Positions 37,504 through 49,289 of a stretch of DNA of 64,000 nucleotides are shown piece after piece. Positions within the stretch are counted from its first letter, which is position 1. Each line of letters begins with the position of its first letter. The translations under genes and the position numbers were made by a program. The notes below the pieces were generated by a model, which had not been told where the DNA came from, did not search any database, and was given only the letters and a program-made list of their open reading frames with translations. Where the stretch lies: contig NC_081147.1 of assembly GCF_958295425.1 (NCBI RefSeq), positions 2,563,290-2,627,289 of the forward strand, in the 5' to 3' direction. The stretch comes from Solea solea (Eukaryota > Chordata > Actinopteri > Pleuronectiformes > Soleidae).

Positions 37504-37989
37504 GCACAAGACACCAGATAATTAGACTAATTAGCAGCTTTTATTAGCTTATCTTTTTAAGAATGACACTGTTCAGTGTGACCGAACCTCGTCGCACAAC
37601 AACATCCGGCCATTTTTAGTCTTCTGTTAGAAGTGAACATATTCTGCTCGGCATTAAAAACAGTGTTTTCTTCATTAATGAGGGTCAAGGGTCAGAGTCA
37701 GACCTGATCTCCCATAGAATTCCATGGTAAACAGTTTTTCCTCGGTGTGTATTAATATTCTTATTCTTATTCTTATTAATATTTCTTTACCATGATTTTT
37801 AGGGTCTCATATACCTCATATATTCTGTGCTGGAGCTTCCTTATTTATATCATTTACAATGTTTTCTTGTCATATGTAAAACTTATTTTATTTTATTAAG
37901 AGGCTATAAATGTGTCTTTTTAGTAAATATTTTTAGTATTCACTTTCTGTCAAATTGAAATTTGACCATAAACTGCCTCTAAAAGAGTT

Positions 37990-38215
37990 ATTCAATTTAA
38001 TTGAATTGAATTGAATTGAATTTATTTGTATTCCGCCAAATCACAACATAGATGATCTCAAGGCTCTGTACTCGGTGCAGAAACCTTTAAAATGTTACAG
38101 AGAGGAAGGAATCTCTGACAGAACCAGACTCAAAGGTGTGTGGCCATGTGCCTAGACAGGTTGTGGTGAAAGGAAAAATGGGTGGACAGAGGAGAGAAAG
38201 GGGGACACACCATGT
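37990..38215 (+). repeat. dispersed repeat family G, copy 1
   Basis: (TTGAA)n, then TTATTTGTATTCCGCCAAAT, CACAACATAGATGATCTCAA, GACAGAACCAGACTCAAAGG and GACAGGTTGTGGTGAAAGGA. The copy at 61530-61775 has the same blocks. I recognise it as a common teleost interspersed repeat. Confidence 0.75.
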
Positions 38216-38268
38216 TTTAATTTTCTATTTCTGCTCATTATTGTATAGTTTTAAACACTATAGCACAA

Positions 38269-38304
<36 letters not shown>

Positions 38305-38324
38305 CATATACACACACATACATT

Positions 38325-38385
<61 letters not shown>
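38269..38385. repeat. compound (TG)8(TA)10 … (TA)n(CA)n self-complementary microsatellite
   Basis: Left arm 38269-38304 and right arm about 38329-38385 are complementary, giving a potential stem of about 36 bp with a loop of about 25 bases. It accounts for the frames reading alternating I-Y and T-H. Confidence 0.92.
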
Positions 38386-39964
38386 TTAAAACAGAAACAG
38401 CAGCATTTAAATAACATGCCACTATATCAGGTTATCTCCATTATAAAAGACAGGCCCAAAATATATATAAATAAAGATAAATCAATATTTCATCAGGTGT
38501 TTAGACCATGTCTGTGCTTTGATAAACTCTCTCTCAGGACTCTAACAGTTCTGCGGTGGTTATTGATTATTATGTCAGAACTTGTCGTGTCACAAATATC
38601 TGTTTCACTTTAATTTATCACCAAAACACAGTGGAAATAAAACAAGTGTACGTTTCACCTCCGGTTTGTATGAACACCAGGACAGAATAAGACTTTAATA
38701 AACTCAGTACCACACATTTTTAGTTTACTTTTACTTTTATAAATAATAAAAAAAACAGAACAATTCAATTGCAGCCTTTGCAATTTGCTCATTGCGTGGA
38801 TTGAATTCGCAATTTCGCAATTTCGTTCAGATCATGAATAAGCTTGTAAAAAAGCATTCAGGACAATTTGTAGTAAAGAAATGAGGTTTGGCGTTCTGTA
38901 GTAATCCAATCACATTAACAATTTCATATATTGTCCGTTGAAGGATTTTCAGTTAATCAAACTGCGATTCCTGTGGCACCAGGTCTAACCGCTGCCCCAC
39001 CGTGCACACCCAAGTCAATAGACAATTTGCCATGTACTTTAATAATGTTCCAGGGTCAAAGGTCCCCCTCTTTTGTCGATTCCTTGCACATTTGTGCTGC
39101 GTCAATAACAATCTCCGAATTCTCCTTTAACACTGATTCTATTTTCATATAAATCACAGTCGTCTCCACCAACAACAGCGACATTTAAGACTAAATACGT
39201 CGCCGCCTGTTTCAGGGGAGACCTGTTTCATCGCCCCAGTTTCCCCAAAAATAAAAAAATAATGATGAAAAGCTAATGCCGGGGAAACATGGGAAACATG
39301 AACACCAGCGCCGCCTTTGTTCCCCCCACACAACCCAAGCACCGTGGGGAGCTTTTCAAACTCCCACGCAGGAATCTTTTAAAACCTTGCAGTGAACACA
39401 CAGAATATTACAATGCAGATCACACACACACAGTCGGCTTAGTTTTTTAATCACGAGCTCCAGATTTTCTTTCCTTTGACGGATTCCGATTGTAACGACT
39501 GCTATGTGTTGTAATATTCACGGTTTTTCTTTAAATGGGAGGAAAACAAACAAACACGAACACAAACAACGTCGACGCATTGCAGATGTACTGGGCGAGC
39601 AGCAGCAGACGCCGTCACTCCCATCTCATTTCTGCAGCACCGGGGCTTGAAAACCTGCAGCGAGCTCGTGACTCTGAGCTGAGCTTTTAACTATTCCCTC
39701 AGACTGGTGGAGCTCTGCTCCCCTGCTGTGTGTTTGGATAAGGTTTCTCTCTCTCTCCCTCTGGAGATGTGAGACCACTTGTAGCAGTGGTGTTTCTGTC
39801 GAGGGCCCGAGAACACGCAGAGGTCCACGAGGTGGTTTTTAACCCAGATGAGGACGAGATCAAAGCTCCACTTATAAGTAATTGTTTTAAATTAAGAAAT
39901 GACAGTGTATAAGTTACTCTGTGGCAGTGTGGAATTACTGAGGTGTGAAACTCAAAAGCTTTCA

Positions 39965-40876
39965 CTTTTGCTGTGTTTCCACCATGTTGGAACTGTAAAG
40001 TCAAAGGTTTTGACTCAGAACAGTACCTTTACTTGGTAGGCGGCATGTGGTCTGTACCATTTTACTCTGATACCCCAAGGAAAGGGTTCCTTATGCTGCG
40101 TTTCCATCATGATACGGTTCTCTTTGGTACAGTACGGTAAAATCCTGGGTCAGCTTGTGTTTCGACTCAGAAAAGTATCTTAACTTGGTAGGTTATGGCA
40201 ACGTGACATCGTCCTGGTGCGTCAACAACGACGAACGGCAGGTCGAGCTCCACCCTGACCTTACGCACCATTTCACTTCAGTAAACCCCAAGGGAATGAT
40301 GGTCGTGTCAGCGAGTTATGTCAGCGTGACGGTGGTGCAACGACAACGAATAACGGCATTGAACGCTACACAACAGACAACAAAGGAGGCCATCCAGCAG
40401 CTCGTTTTTTCTCTGCTCAGTTTGTGGCTGTTTGTCTCAACAAGACTTCAAACTTTCTATGAGAACAGACTCCGGGCGTTGAAGGAACGCCGGTCGCCAG
40501 AGAGTTTTTCTGTCGCTCTAGCTCCACCCAGACCTTACTGTACCATTTTACTCTGATACTCTGATCGGGAAGGATTTCTTATGCCGTGTTTCCATCATGA
40601 TATGTTTGGTACAGGACATTCAGCAGCTCTTTTTTTCCTCCTCGGTTTGTGATTGTTTGTCTAAACTTCCAAGGAATATTTACACCGATTACAAGGGAGT
40701 TTGTTCCCAATCAGCCGGTCCAGCTGCACCCTGACAGTGCCGTCACTCTGGTTCTCTGGTGCCCCAATGGAAGGGTGCCAAAAAAATGGTACTTCTCCTA
40801 ATATAAACACAGACAAATATACGTACCGTACTGTACAAAATCAAACCGTTTTATTCAATGGAAACATTGAATAAAA
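39965..40876. mobile_element. GTAC-type (family C) inverted-repeat element, internally duplicated
   Basis: The left end TGTTTCCACCATGTTGGAAC and the right end ACCGTACTGTACAAAATC, then TTATTCAATGGAAACA, are inversely related. TGCGTTTCCATCATGATACG (40098) and CCGTGTTTCCATCATGATATG (40584), and CTGTACCATTTTACTCTGAT at about 40053 and 40537, show internal copies in tandem. A 133-codon frame (40155-40556) lies inside and has no recognisable domain. Confidence 0.55.
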
Positions 40877-40919
40877 TGTTTTTATGTTGTTTGGTTGGAA
40901 CATACTTCCAACCAAACAA
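40849..40919. other. two adjacent perfect hairpins
   Basis: Hairpin 1: TTTTATTCAATG (40849-40860), loop GAAA, CATTGAATAAAA (40865-40876). Hairpin 2: TTGTTTGGTTGGAA (40887-40900), loop CATAC, TTCCAACCAAACAA (40906-40919). Both stems are perfect, 12 and 14 bp. Confidence 0.9.
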
Positions 40920-41054
40920 TCGCCATGAAAATGAGCTTTAATAGTGCATTGCATGTGTCTGTTTTTTGGGGGGTTAGAAGTGGCTCTATTAGCGCTATAT
41001 ATGTATCACATTTCTACCATTTATTTTCCTGCATTTCTTATCCAAAAATCACCA

Positions 41055-41140
41055 AAGTTGGCACAGTACACACTGGTACCCTCTGCAAATGACCTGCCAA
41101 GTTGAAGCTATTAGACAGATATGTGAGTGACAATCAGACG
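41055..41140 (+). repeat. dispersed repeat family H, fragment 1
   Basis: ACACTGGTACCCTCTGCAAA, TGACCTGCCAAGTTGAAGCT align loosely with the fragment at 42130-42200. Confidence 0.35.
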
Positions 41141-42129
41141 GACATTTATAGATAGAGGTCATGCATATATATCCACAATATGGGGTCCAGATTTCCTCAG
41201 AAATGCAGCTCACGGTTTAAAAATAGTCTTTTAGAACAACTGTAATATACAATATGTTAGAAGTTACATGAAAAGAAAATATAAATGCTTATAAATGTAC
41301 GTACAAAAACGATGGAGAGTCTGTTTTCACACAAAGACCTGAGGTCACTGCGATCTTTAAAACACATTAGGGATTATGACGAATGATTGGTCAATTCATG
41401 GACTCATTTGTGTTGACCTAATGGAGAAGTAACGGTCGATGTGAACGGCAGCAGATTTGTTGTGGGTCTATAAGTGAAAATAAATGTGACGATTATTGTT
41501 CTGGAACCATTCAATACACATTAGGTGCAGTGATCCCTAATCAAAAAAACTGCTGCTCTGACCTCATATTGTTATCCTGACAACGGTTCAACAAACCTGC
41601 AAAGAGGAATTTGCCATTGTTAAGAAAGGAAGAAACAGGAAGTCATTAGTCCTGAAAGTTTACTTTTCTCTCTGTAACTTTGCTCAATACACTGAGAGCT
41701 TTATATTGTATACATATATATTTAACAACAGCACAGTCTTTTATCAAAATGCCATGAGGCCAGGCTGTAAACGAGAACACACTCATATTATTTTAGTCTC
41801 TGCTGTAAAGTATTGACAGATTTTTGTGTCCCACACTGACACAGATGCACATTTAGGATGATATTTAGGAACTGGGAAGCTTTATTGTTATTATTATTTT
41901 CATCATCGTCCCAAAGGATATATGATCTGCTGCAGGCGACAGAGGGACGGCCACACAAAAGAAGACAGCAAAGACGCCACGCTGAAGCAGAAACGGTAAA
42001 GGATTAAAAAACAAGCTTGGTAAAGCAGCTTTGAGTGGTCATCACGACTAGAAAATTACCAATTTAACTTAATTTTTTTTCTTTCACTGAAATCTGGGAC
42101 ATTTCTTGTCCAAACAATGTCTAAATCAA

Positions 42130-42200
42130 CACTTCATACACTAGTGGCCTTAATAAGTCACCTGCCAGGTGTGAAGCCTGTCAAGTAAACCCTTGACCAG
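42130..42200 (+). repeat. dispersed repeat family H, fragment 2
   Basis: ACACTAGTGGCCTTAATAAG, TCACCTGCCAGGTGTGAAGC. Likely the same source as 41055-41140. Confidence 0.35.
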
Positions 42201-42919
42201 TTGTTTATGTTTAAAATGTAGCTGAAATACATTGTATTTGGCAGAAATTTAAGTTAGTTTTTTATATTTAGATCGGGAGCTATAGATTAGGCTATTTTGG
42301 ACGACCACAGTAGCCCACAGTGAACAAAATAAAACCTTTGTTTTTTGGTTTTGATGCTAACTGAAGGCTACATAGGTTTTTATTCAAGGTATTCTTTTGG
42401 AAGATGGCTGACAACAAGATAGAAGATGCAAAAGTCTTATTTTCCACCATGTTTTTACAGTGTAGTCCACAACGAACTGGAGGCGACAGGTTCTCCAACA
42501 TACTACATTCATTTAAAGTTCAATAAACCTGGAGACTCTCAGCCTGTAAAAGAAGAGGACAATAACAATAAAAAACGTTTTTAATTATTGCAGCGATTTG
42601 TAGCCGAGTTTGTAAATGTGCCATAAAAATAAGGCTTATTATAATTATTATTAAATATTACTATACTGTATAAGCATTGTTTTATTATTATTGTAGGGTT
42701 GTTACCTCTGTGTTGTTGTTGCTATGGATACCCACAATTTAATACACCATGCACATTGTTCTGGTGGTGAAACAACAGCGTGGATTTGTTTTTTTTTATA
42801 TCCTCTTATGAGAGTTGAACCTTTTTTATTTTGTGCTGTAAACGTGATATGATGAGATGACCAGTACACAGCTGCTGAATGTAAAAACTGACCTTCTCCT
42901 TTTTTCCCCCCGCACACAG

Positions 42920-43265
42920 TAAGATTTAAAATTGTAATTGGTCGTTTGTGAAAGTGTGTGAAGCTCCAAAGTTTACTTTCCAAAAGCCATTTTCCCGTCA
43001 CGAGTTGAGAGCCACAGAGACACAGCGAGTGTGCAGGCGGGAACTGGCAACAACAGTTTGGAGACTTTTGCCATTTTGCGAGCGCACTAATTAGAATGCA
43101 AATCGCAGGATGTTCTGCCAGCAAAAATGTTGTGTCACCACGTCCTGCAGACAAAGAGAAACACTTCTTCTGTCATTATGGCTCTAATCAGTCGAAGACT
43201 TAATGAGGAATAAAACTTGATTGGAATGCAAATGGGAGGCTAATGTGTTCCTTTAACACACAGTG
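42920..43265. other. candidate conserved non-coding element with two octamer sites
   Basis: CTAATTAG (43087-43094) abuts ATGCAAAT (43096-43103), and a second ATGCAAAT lies at 43226-43233. Surroundings are repeat-free and moderately GC-rich. The overlapping 150-codon minus frame has no ATG start and no domain. Octamers are classic POU sites. Regulatory role is inferred. Confidence 0.35.
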
Positions 43266-43824
43266 TGGTGAAATTGTGACACAAGGACTTTAGTTTTCAG
43301 CGAGTGTGTGGATGTGTTTTTAGTTCACGTTGAATGAAAAAATTATACAAATCTATTGTTTATCTTTGTCAAATACGGTAAGAAACGCCTGTTCACTCAT
43401 ACTATTACTTACTGTTTATGTCATACTGTGCTCAGGTCTGGAGACGTGCTCATAAAACTGAACAATAATAAAAGGGCTATTATGATTGTAAATTATTCAT
43501 CAGGCTGTGTACTTTTAAAAATCTCTGGACATACTTGGAAATACTTTTTATGAGTTAAGAATGAATGTTTTCCCAATTTTATTCAGGTTTTTTCACCAAG
43601 TTAGGGACAGAAAGTAGCATTTAAGATGCTATTTAAGTTTATGTCTCGATAAAACATATACATTGGGAAAGCAGTGGTGTAGTGTGGTCTGTACCGTCGA
43701 TAAAACTCACAAACTGAATCATTCATAGAAGTAAAACACCACAAAGTTTGAATAAACAAGTGTCTGAGTCCACTGCAGCGCTAGCTTGCTAGCTTAATTA
43801 TGTAGTGACACGACAGCAGTAACA

Positions 43825-43859
43825 CAAACACACACACGCACACACACACACACACACAC
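43825..43859. repeat. (CA)n microsatellite
   Basis: About 15 CA units with one CG interruption. Confidence 0.9.
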
Positions 43860-44318
43860 CAAGTACAACATTCTGTGGCTAAAAAAATACATTATATATA
43901 CAGTATATCTGCTGACTTTGACCAGTTTGGTGAAACAATAAGCAGTGGGAAAGATGTTAGCACCAGGCTAACATCTTGTAGCATGTAGCAGCATTTTCTT
44001 TTCTGCCGACTCATTGTCGAATCATTCGGAATATTTAGTGAAGCATGTCCCCATTAAAGAATCGACTCACATCAGATGACATCAGAAGACAAGTATGAAA
44101 TGTCCCTTGTTAAAAGGAAAATTACAGTCTGAAAGTGGCTGTGGATCTAGTCTCTAAAAAAAACCCCTCAGGCTGAGAATATTTGACTTATTTTGTGCTG
44201 GAGAAAACCGTGTAATGAATTTGACATTTACGTGTTTTCCCTGTCACTTGCATATTCACACAAATTGTTCTTGGCTTTGTTGTTAAGAATTTACAACCAA
44301 AACAAATAGGTTCACATC

Positions 44319-44714
44319 ATGTAAAGCAGGGGTCCCAAACTTGCGGCCCGCGGGCCACATGCGGCCCCCCCAGTCAATGTCCTGTGGCCCTTTTAAAATA
44401 ATGAAAACTGGCCCAAACTGACCGATAATTAATAATACATTAGGTCATATTTTAATCATATTTAAATCATTTAAAAGCTTTCCAGTAATTACTATTATTT
44501 TTGATTGAATGTTTGGATTCTATTTTTGTTGTTTACATATTCATTTTGCATCATAAAAGGTTTTTTGTTTTAACTATATATCAAAACAAACACTTTTAGA
44601 TATAATTTCTAATCACTAAACTGGACTTTTTCCACTGCACCAGCCCCGTCCTGACCAGCCTAGAAGTTCACTGGCACCCAGGTCTTTTTGAGTTTTGAGG
44701 CCCCTGATATAAAG
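44319..44714. mobile_element. complete non-autonomous hAT (Charlie-like) element with target-site duplication
   Basis: Element 44327-44706 (380 bp) begins CAGGGGTCCCAAACTTGCGG and ends TTGAGTTTTGAGGCCCCTG, whose reverse complement is CAGGGGCCTCAAAACTCAA. Flanks ATGTAAAG (44319-44326) and ATATAAAG (44707-44714) are an 8-bp duplication with one mismatch, as expected for hAT. The left subterminal GGCCCGCGGGCCACATGCGG is typical of Charlie-type elements. No transposase. Confidence 0.85.
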
Positions 44715-44859
44715 TATACTGAAACACTATGAGTGTTACATCACTCAGCATCGCACACTGTCTTCTATGTTAAATCACATTGGTGACTTGTAAGATGAGA
44801 GCTGTGTAAATCCCTCCTCTGTTGATTATTATGCATTTTTTTTTTTTTTTTGCACAGCT

Positions 44860-45600
44860 ACGGTGCAGCGCCTTCAAATTAATCCTCGCAACGCTTCCAT
44901 TAGCAGCACACAGGATCTAATAAAGCCCTGACGAGATTGAAAACACCTCTGCTGATGAGGAAATGAGCTCACTCTTCCAAACACTGATTGTTTAACTCCT
45001 CCTTGACTTGGGTTAGTTGCGTATAAAGGGAACGTGAAGGCTTTCGGCTTTGAAATTCAAAATTAAATATAGTTTTTATGTAGAATATAAATAATTATGT
45101 AATAATAACAAAAATTCACTAAACACGGCCATTTTTTCCTCTCACTGCTGCTGTAAATAAAAAACGTGGTTAAACAAGCAGAGGTCGAGGGAAAATGCTT
45201 TCAATCATCACGTCTCATGAGAGTGTTTGTGCTTTTTTGTTTCCCGGCGACCTGAAGGTTAAAGAGAAATTGATTTTTTCCTGCAAACTGGACCCGGAAT
45301 ATTTCACAGAAAGACGAAGACCAAACGTGATAATTAAAGTGTGAACACGCGTGGTTACAAACTGATCCGTGCTCAGCGTGAACCTCAGATTCAGCCGCAG
45401 TTTGTTTGCTGCGAATAAACCATTTAAGAGAATGTTCCCGTTCACTGGCAGGAATAAAAGGTTGCTTTTGCCAGGCAGAGCGATGCCTCCCACAGAAGAG
45501 ACGGAGACACAGCGCTGATCCACAGCAGCCACCGCAGTCGTTCTTCACACGCGCTCCACAATTCATGCTGTTGCCTGAAGATTCCAAGTATTTATGTGGT
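44860..45600. other. no gene recognised; moderately complex sequence
   Basis: A poly-T run precedes (about 44837-44851). TCAAATTAATCCTCGCAACG and TCCATTAGCAGCACACAGG (about 44875-44913) are enhancer-like. A 128-codon minus-strand frame at 45201-45587 has no domain or splice context. Confidence 0.25.
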
Positions 45601-46810
45601 GAAAAATGAAGTGTTAACAGTTCATTTAAAATGGAGTAACAGTCTCTTGATGAATTCCGTGTTTCTTAACTCTGAGAATAGAGTGTCTTATGTCCCTTTC
45701 TTCAGCATAGGTGATCTGAATTTGTGAAGGTTAGCTTGGCTTGTTTTTAAGAACAAAAATATAAGAAAAAAACCGTCTATTTTTGTGACTTTTACATAAC
45801 TATCGCTACTCCTGTTTTAAAATGACTCATAACTTTGTCTCAACAACACCTAAAAAGACAGAAATGTATGACTGAAATCTCTCCTTAAAAGTCATCTGTT
45901 TTCATTGGGTTTTGACTGTTTAAGTTGTTTTATTTTGTTGTTTTCATGTTATTTTATTGTTTTGCAGTTACTTATATCCACATTTTTATGTCCTTTTTAA
46001 AAACAGGTGCTTTTATTTTGAAAATACTGATTCATAAACCTCCAATACACATTCATTCTTTGTCATATATATATATTTTTTTTTAAATAGCAACAAATTG
46101 TACAAAAATGAATGTACAGGTGCTGAAAAGTGTCAGAAAAACGACTTCAGCTTGTGTGAAACTCAAGTTTATCACAGTTTAAGATCAGAAGAAGCGTCAT
46201 GTTAGACTGAAAACCAACTTCCTCTCCTCGGCGTTCCCTGACCATGTGTAAGCATTGGCAGTTTTTGTGTTTTATATCATTTATTGCTCTTGTATTGTTT
46301 GTTTTATGTCCTTGGTGAGGTACAGCACTTGGTGGCCAATAGCACTTTGGATGTTCAATGAAAAAACATCAGAATGTCGTCATAGCAGCAAAAGAAAAAC
46401 ACTTTGTTTCCAAGGGTTTTCTGTTATTTGGCATATGCGACCAGAATTTCACCCCAAAAACTATGCCAATATTGGTGACATGTCAAAAACTAACAGGGAA
46501 TTGTTGTGTAGGGTCTTTTCTCCACATCCATAGCCACTGACCGCATCAAATTTCCCAGTTTCTCTTCATGTATTCATACGACATGTGCGGCTCCTGCGTG
46601 TGGGACGCAGGTTCTGCCGCTACAAAAGACCCAGATCAGGTTTGGAGAGACTAAAATGAGACTTGATCAGCTGTGAAAACGTCGCAATAACTGGCTGCTG
46701 ATGATAGTTCCGTGTGAACGTAATCCTCGGTTGTTTAAACATTTAGATTTGATGTGTGGGAGGCTTCGTGGCCAAGAGCGTGCATTTATTTAACGCGCAT
46801 GCATCTGTAG

Positions 46811-46930
46811 GAGGCAGCTTAAACCTAAATATGGATTTATGTTGGCTCCGCGACTCTGAAAGAGATGTGGAACTGCAGCTGCTGGAGGCGACGGAAGAGA
46901 GGGACAACCTGCAGGAGGCGCTACAGCAGG
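46811..46930 (+). CDS. possible orphan exon encoding a coiled coil
   Basis: Between a TGTAG acceptor-like site (ending about 46812) and CAG|GTGTTA (46930/46931) an open frame reads LRDSERDVELQLLEATEERD, then NLQEALQQ, a heptad-rich, charged, GC-rich stretch with coding-like codon choice, unlike the AT-rich neighbourhood. The frame stays open to a stop near 46971. I do not recognise the protein, and no partner exon was found in the window. It could belong to a gene with very long introns or be a chance or pseudo-exon. Confidence 0.3.
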
Positions 46931-47056
46931 TGTTAGGCATTAAAAATGCATTAAATGAGAGACAAGCGTGAAGGCTGAGTGTTAGCGGCAGGAAGACAAA
47001 ACAATCTGGGGAATTACCGGTGAGCTGCGACAATCAGAGTAATCTGCAGCAGGTGA

Positions 47057-47155
47057 GTTGGAGGGAAACGAAGTAAATGGGGTTTCTCTGGCCAGACTGC
47101 AGGGGAAAAGACAAGCAGACACACCCACTCATGCAGACATGAGTGAAAGTGGCTT
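47057..47155 (+). repeat. 99-bp duplicated segment, copy 1
   Basis: From GTTGGAGGGAAACGAAG to GTGAAAGTGGCTT. It matches 49102-49200 at about 97 of 99 positions. An additional GAAGGCTGAGTGT lies upstream of both copies. Confidence 0.9.
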
Positions 47156-47654
47156 TGTGCATATTTATTTAATGAGGTAAAGTAAGATTAACGAAACATA
47201 CGGGGACAAGAGGTCCCTGCATCCCAAAATGAAACAACTTTGAGCTAAAGAGTCTTAATAAGTTACAAAACCTAATGTCACAGAAAATATAAACATCCTT
47301 TAAACAGACAAACCCCAAGGTTTTAGAACATTTAAACACAAATAATCCACAACACAGTTTTACATTAAAACCACACAATGGAGACAAAGCACAGCCTCCT
47401 CCATCTAAAGTCAACTACAACTGACCTCACGAAGCGTCTTTATACCCGAGAGGCAGGTGTTAGGCGTTGGTTGGCTGATTGGACTCCGCCCACTGATGTA
47501 ACGGCTGACTGTCCACAGCTGGACAAGTGAAGCTGCAGCAAACCTCAGGAGAACATAAACCCGGGCAAACGTCGGTTTACAATTCTTTTTTATAGTAAAT
47601 TTGCAGCTTGGATGTTTTCACATCGGTAAAAGCACATTTGAAAATAAGCTCACT

Positions 47655-47910
47655 CTCCCTGCACCAAACTCCATAGAGAAAACCGACGATTTTACATCAC
47701 AGCACACACGACTTGTTGATCCACTGCCGCCTCCATCAGTAACTCCACATGTGTCTTATTTAAAGAGAAATAAATGATTCTGCTGTTTCAAATCCTTTGT
47801 TCAGATGAACTAAAGAGACACACACTCACCACATGAGGCAGCAGCACTAAGTAGCCTGTGTCCCGGCTGGGTAAAAACACTGATTTTTACAAAGGGCTTT
47901 GGTGCAGACA
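47655..47910. mobile_element. palindromic MITE family F, copy 2
   Basis: Left arm CCCTGCACCAAACTCCATAG, then AGAAAACCGACGATTTTACA; core GACTTGTTGATCCACTGCCG; right arm near 47882 GATTTTTACAAAGGGCTTTG then GTGCAG. The right arm is more eroded than the left. Confidence 0.75.
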
Positions 47911-48039
47911 AGTGAGGGGTTCACAAACACCAGTTTTAGTTGGAAAAACACGTTTTAATGGTAAAATAAAGCAGCAAACACATTCATAGACGTCTCTGTA
48001 CTCATATTTTATTCCTTTGAGCTCTAGAAACACTTAAAT

Positions 48040-48360
48040 GTCATCAGCGCAGGTCAACAAAAGCTAAACTTGATTATTATGCAAATGTCCCTCGTCGTTT
48101 CTGGGGCACACGCAGACTCTCGGGCTAATGTAATATCACAGTCGTCTGCAGGCAGCGTGGTTACATATGAGCCGCCTAAAAGCCTGGAATGGACTCAATT
48201 ATGCTTTCATCACGAGGAGTGAATCAGACATTAAAGTCTGCGACGCTCAGAGCGTCCGGCTGCATTAACACGGACACAGAGGAGACATTAACGCCTCACT
48301 CTGCCCCAACCACGACACAAGGAAAAGTTATTAGTGTCCGATTCTCATTTCTGAGCTCAT
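48040..48360. other. candidate conserved non-coding element
   Basis: TTGATTATTATGCAAATG includes an octamer (48080-48087). Further on are GGACTCAATTATGCTTTCAT and AATCAGACATTAAAGTCTGC. Repeat-free and CpG-containing. No exon evidence. Confidence 0.28.
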
Positions 48361-48903
48361 AAAAGGAGGAATCAGGAGACTACACAAACACTGACTGTTC
48401 CCACTGGTCAGAAAACACAGTTAAAAGCTGGGTTTAAATGTGTTTTTCACCAGTGGGAATCTGCGTCATCAGCATTAACTCCTGGGTTAAAGGACTCTGC
48501 GATGCATGTGAGGGGTTTTCATCGTCTGTGGTCACATCATTTCTTCTTCATCTGATCTGTTTCCAGTTCAAAGTAAAAAAAGTACTCATTATCATTTATT
48601 TCATGAATCAAATCATCTGAAACAGAACCAGAATTAATATGTTTGCTGTGATTGGTTTGATGTGAGGACAGAAAAGCAATTAAAGTGAAAGGTAGAATGT
48701 CAAACCTACAAGTCACCTGTTGTTACTGCACAAATGAACATTTTAATATCTAATATTATACAATATAGGAACATTATGGATAATTAATAAAGTAAAGTCT
48801 TCACTGGTCTCATATGGAACACAGTTTCATCATCTGAAGAGAAACAGAAACCCTCGATTATAGTTTTCTCTCTTTCCATGGTAACTTTTCTACTTTACCT
48901 AGA

Positions 48904-48945
48904 ACTGCACTATATGGTCAAAAGTATCCAGACGCCTGAACATCA
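48904..48945 (+). mobile_element. Tc1/mariner-like terminal fragment
   Basis: TGCACTATATGGTCAAAAGT then ATCCAGACGCCTGAACATC resembles the common fish terminus CACTATATGGACAAAAGTAT. Only one end is visible. Confidence 0.5.
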
Positions 48946-49101
48946 CACAAAAAGACTGCAATGATGCATTCAAGGACATGTTCAACTGCCGCTATGCGTT
49001 TGCAGAAGCCCAAACGCAGACACAATTTAGTCAAAAGTAAAATCAAAAACACTGAGGAGACGAGCTTGAAGGCTGAGTGTCAATCGGCGGAGTGACAATC
49101 A

Positions 49102-49200
49102 GTTGGAGGGAAAACAAGTAAATGGGGTTTCTCTGGCCAGACTGCAGGGGAAAAGACAAGCAGACACACCCACTCATGCAGACATGAGTGAAAGTGGCTT
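49102..49200 (+). repeat. 99-bp duplicated segment, copy 2
   Basis: From GTTGGAGGGAAAACAAG to GTGAAAGTGGCTT, about 97/99 identical to 47057-47155, same orientation, about 2 kb apart. The 21-bp minisatellite begins 90 bp further on. Confidence 0.9.
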
Positions 49201-49289
49201 CTACAGCGTCCATGCTTCTACTGTGAAGACTTTCCTCCAGATTTGATACTATGACCTACAGTTGACTGTGGAAGATTCTGCTTTAGTCA

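Noticed and set aside
40155..40556. 133-codon plus-strand frame
   Set aside because: Lies wholly inside a GTAC-type inverted-repeat element with internal tandem copies; no transposase motif seen.
42702..43154. 150-codon minus-strand open frame
   Set aside because: It begins at TTG, has no recognisable domain and overlaps a candidate regulatory island. Composition is not coding-like.
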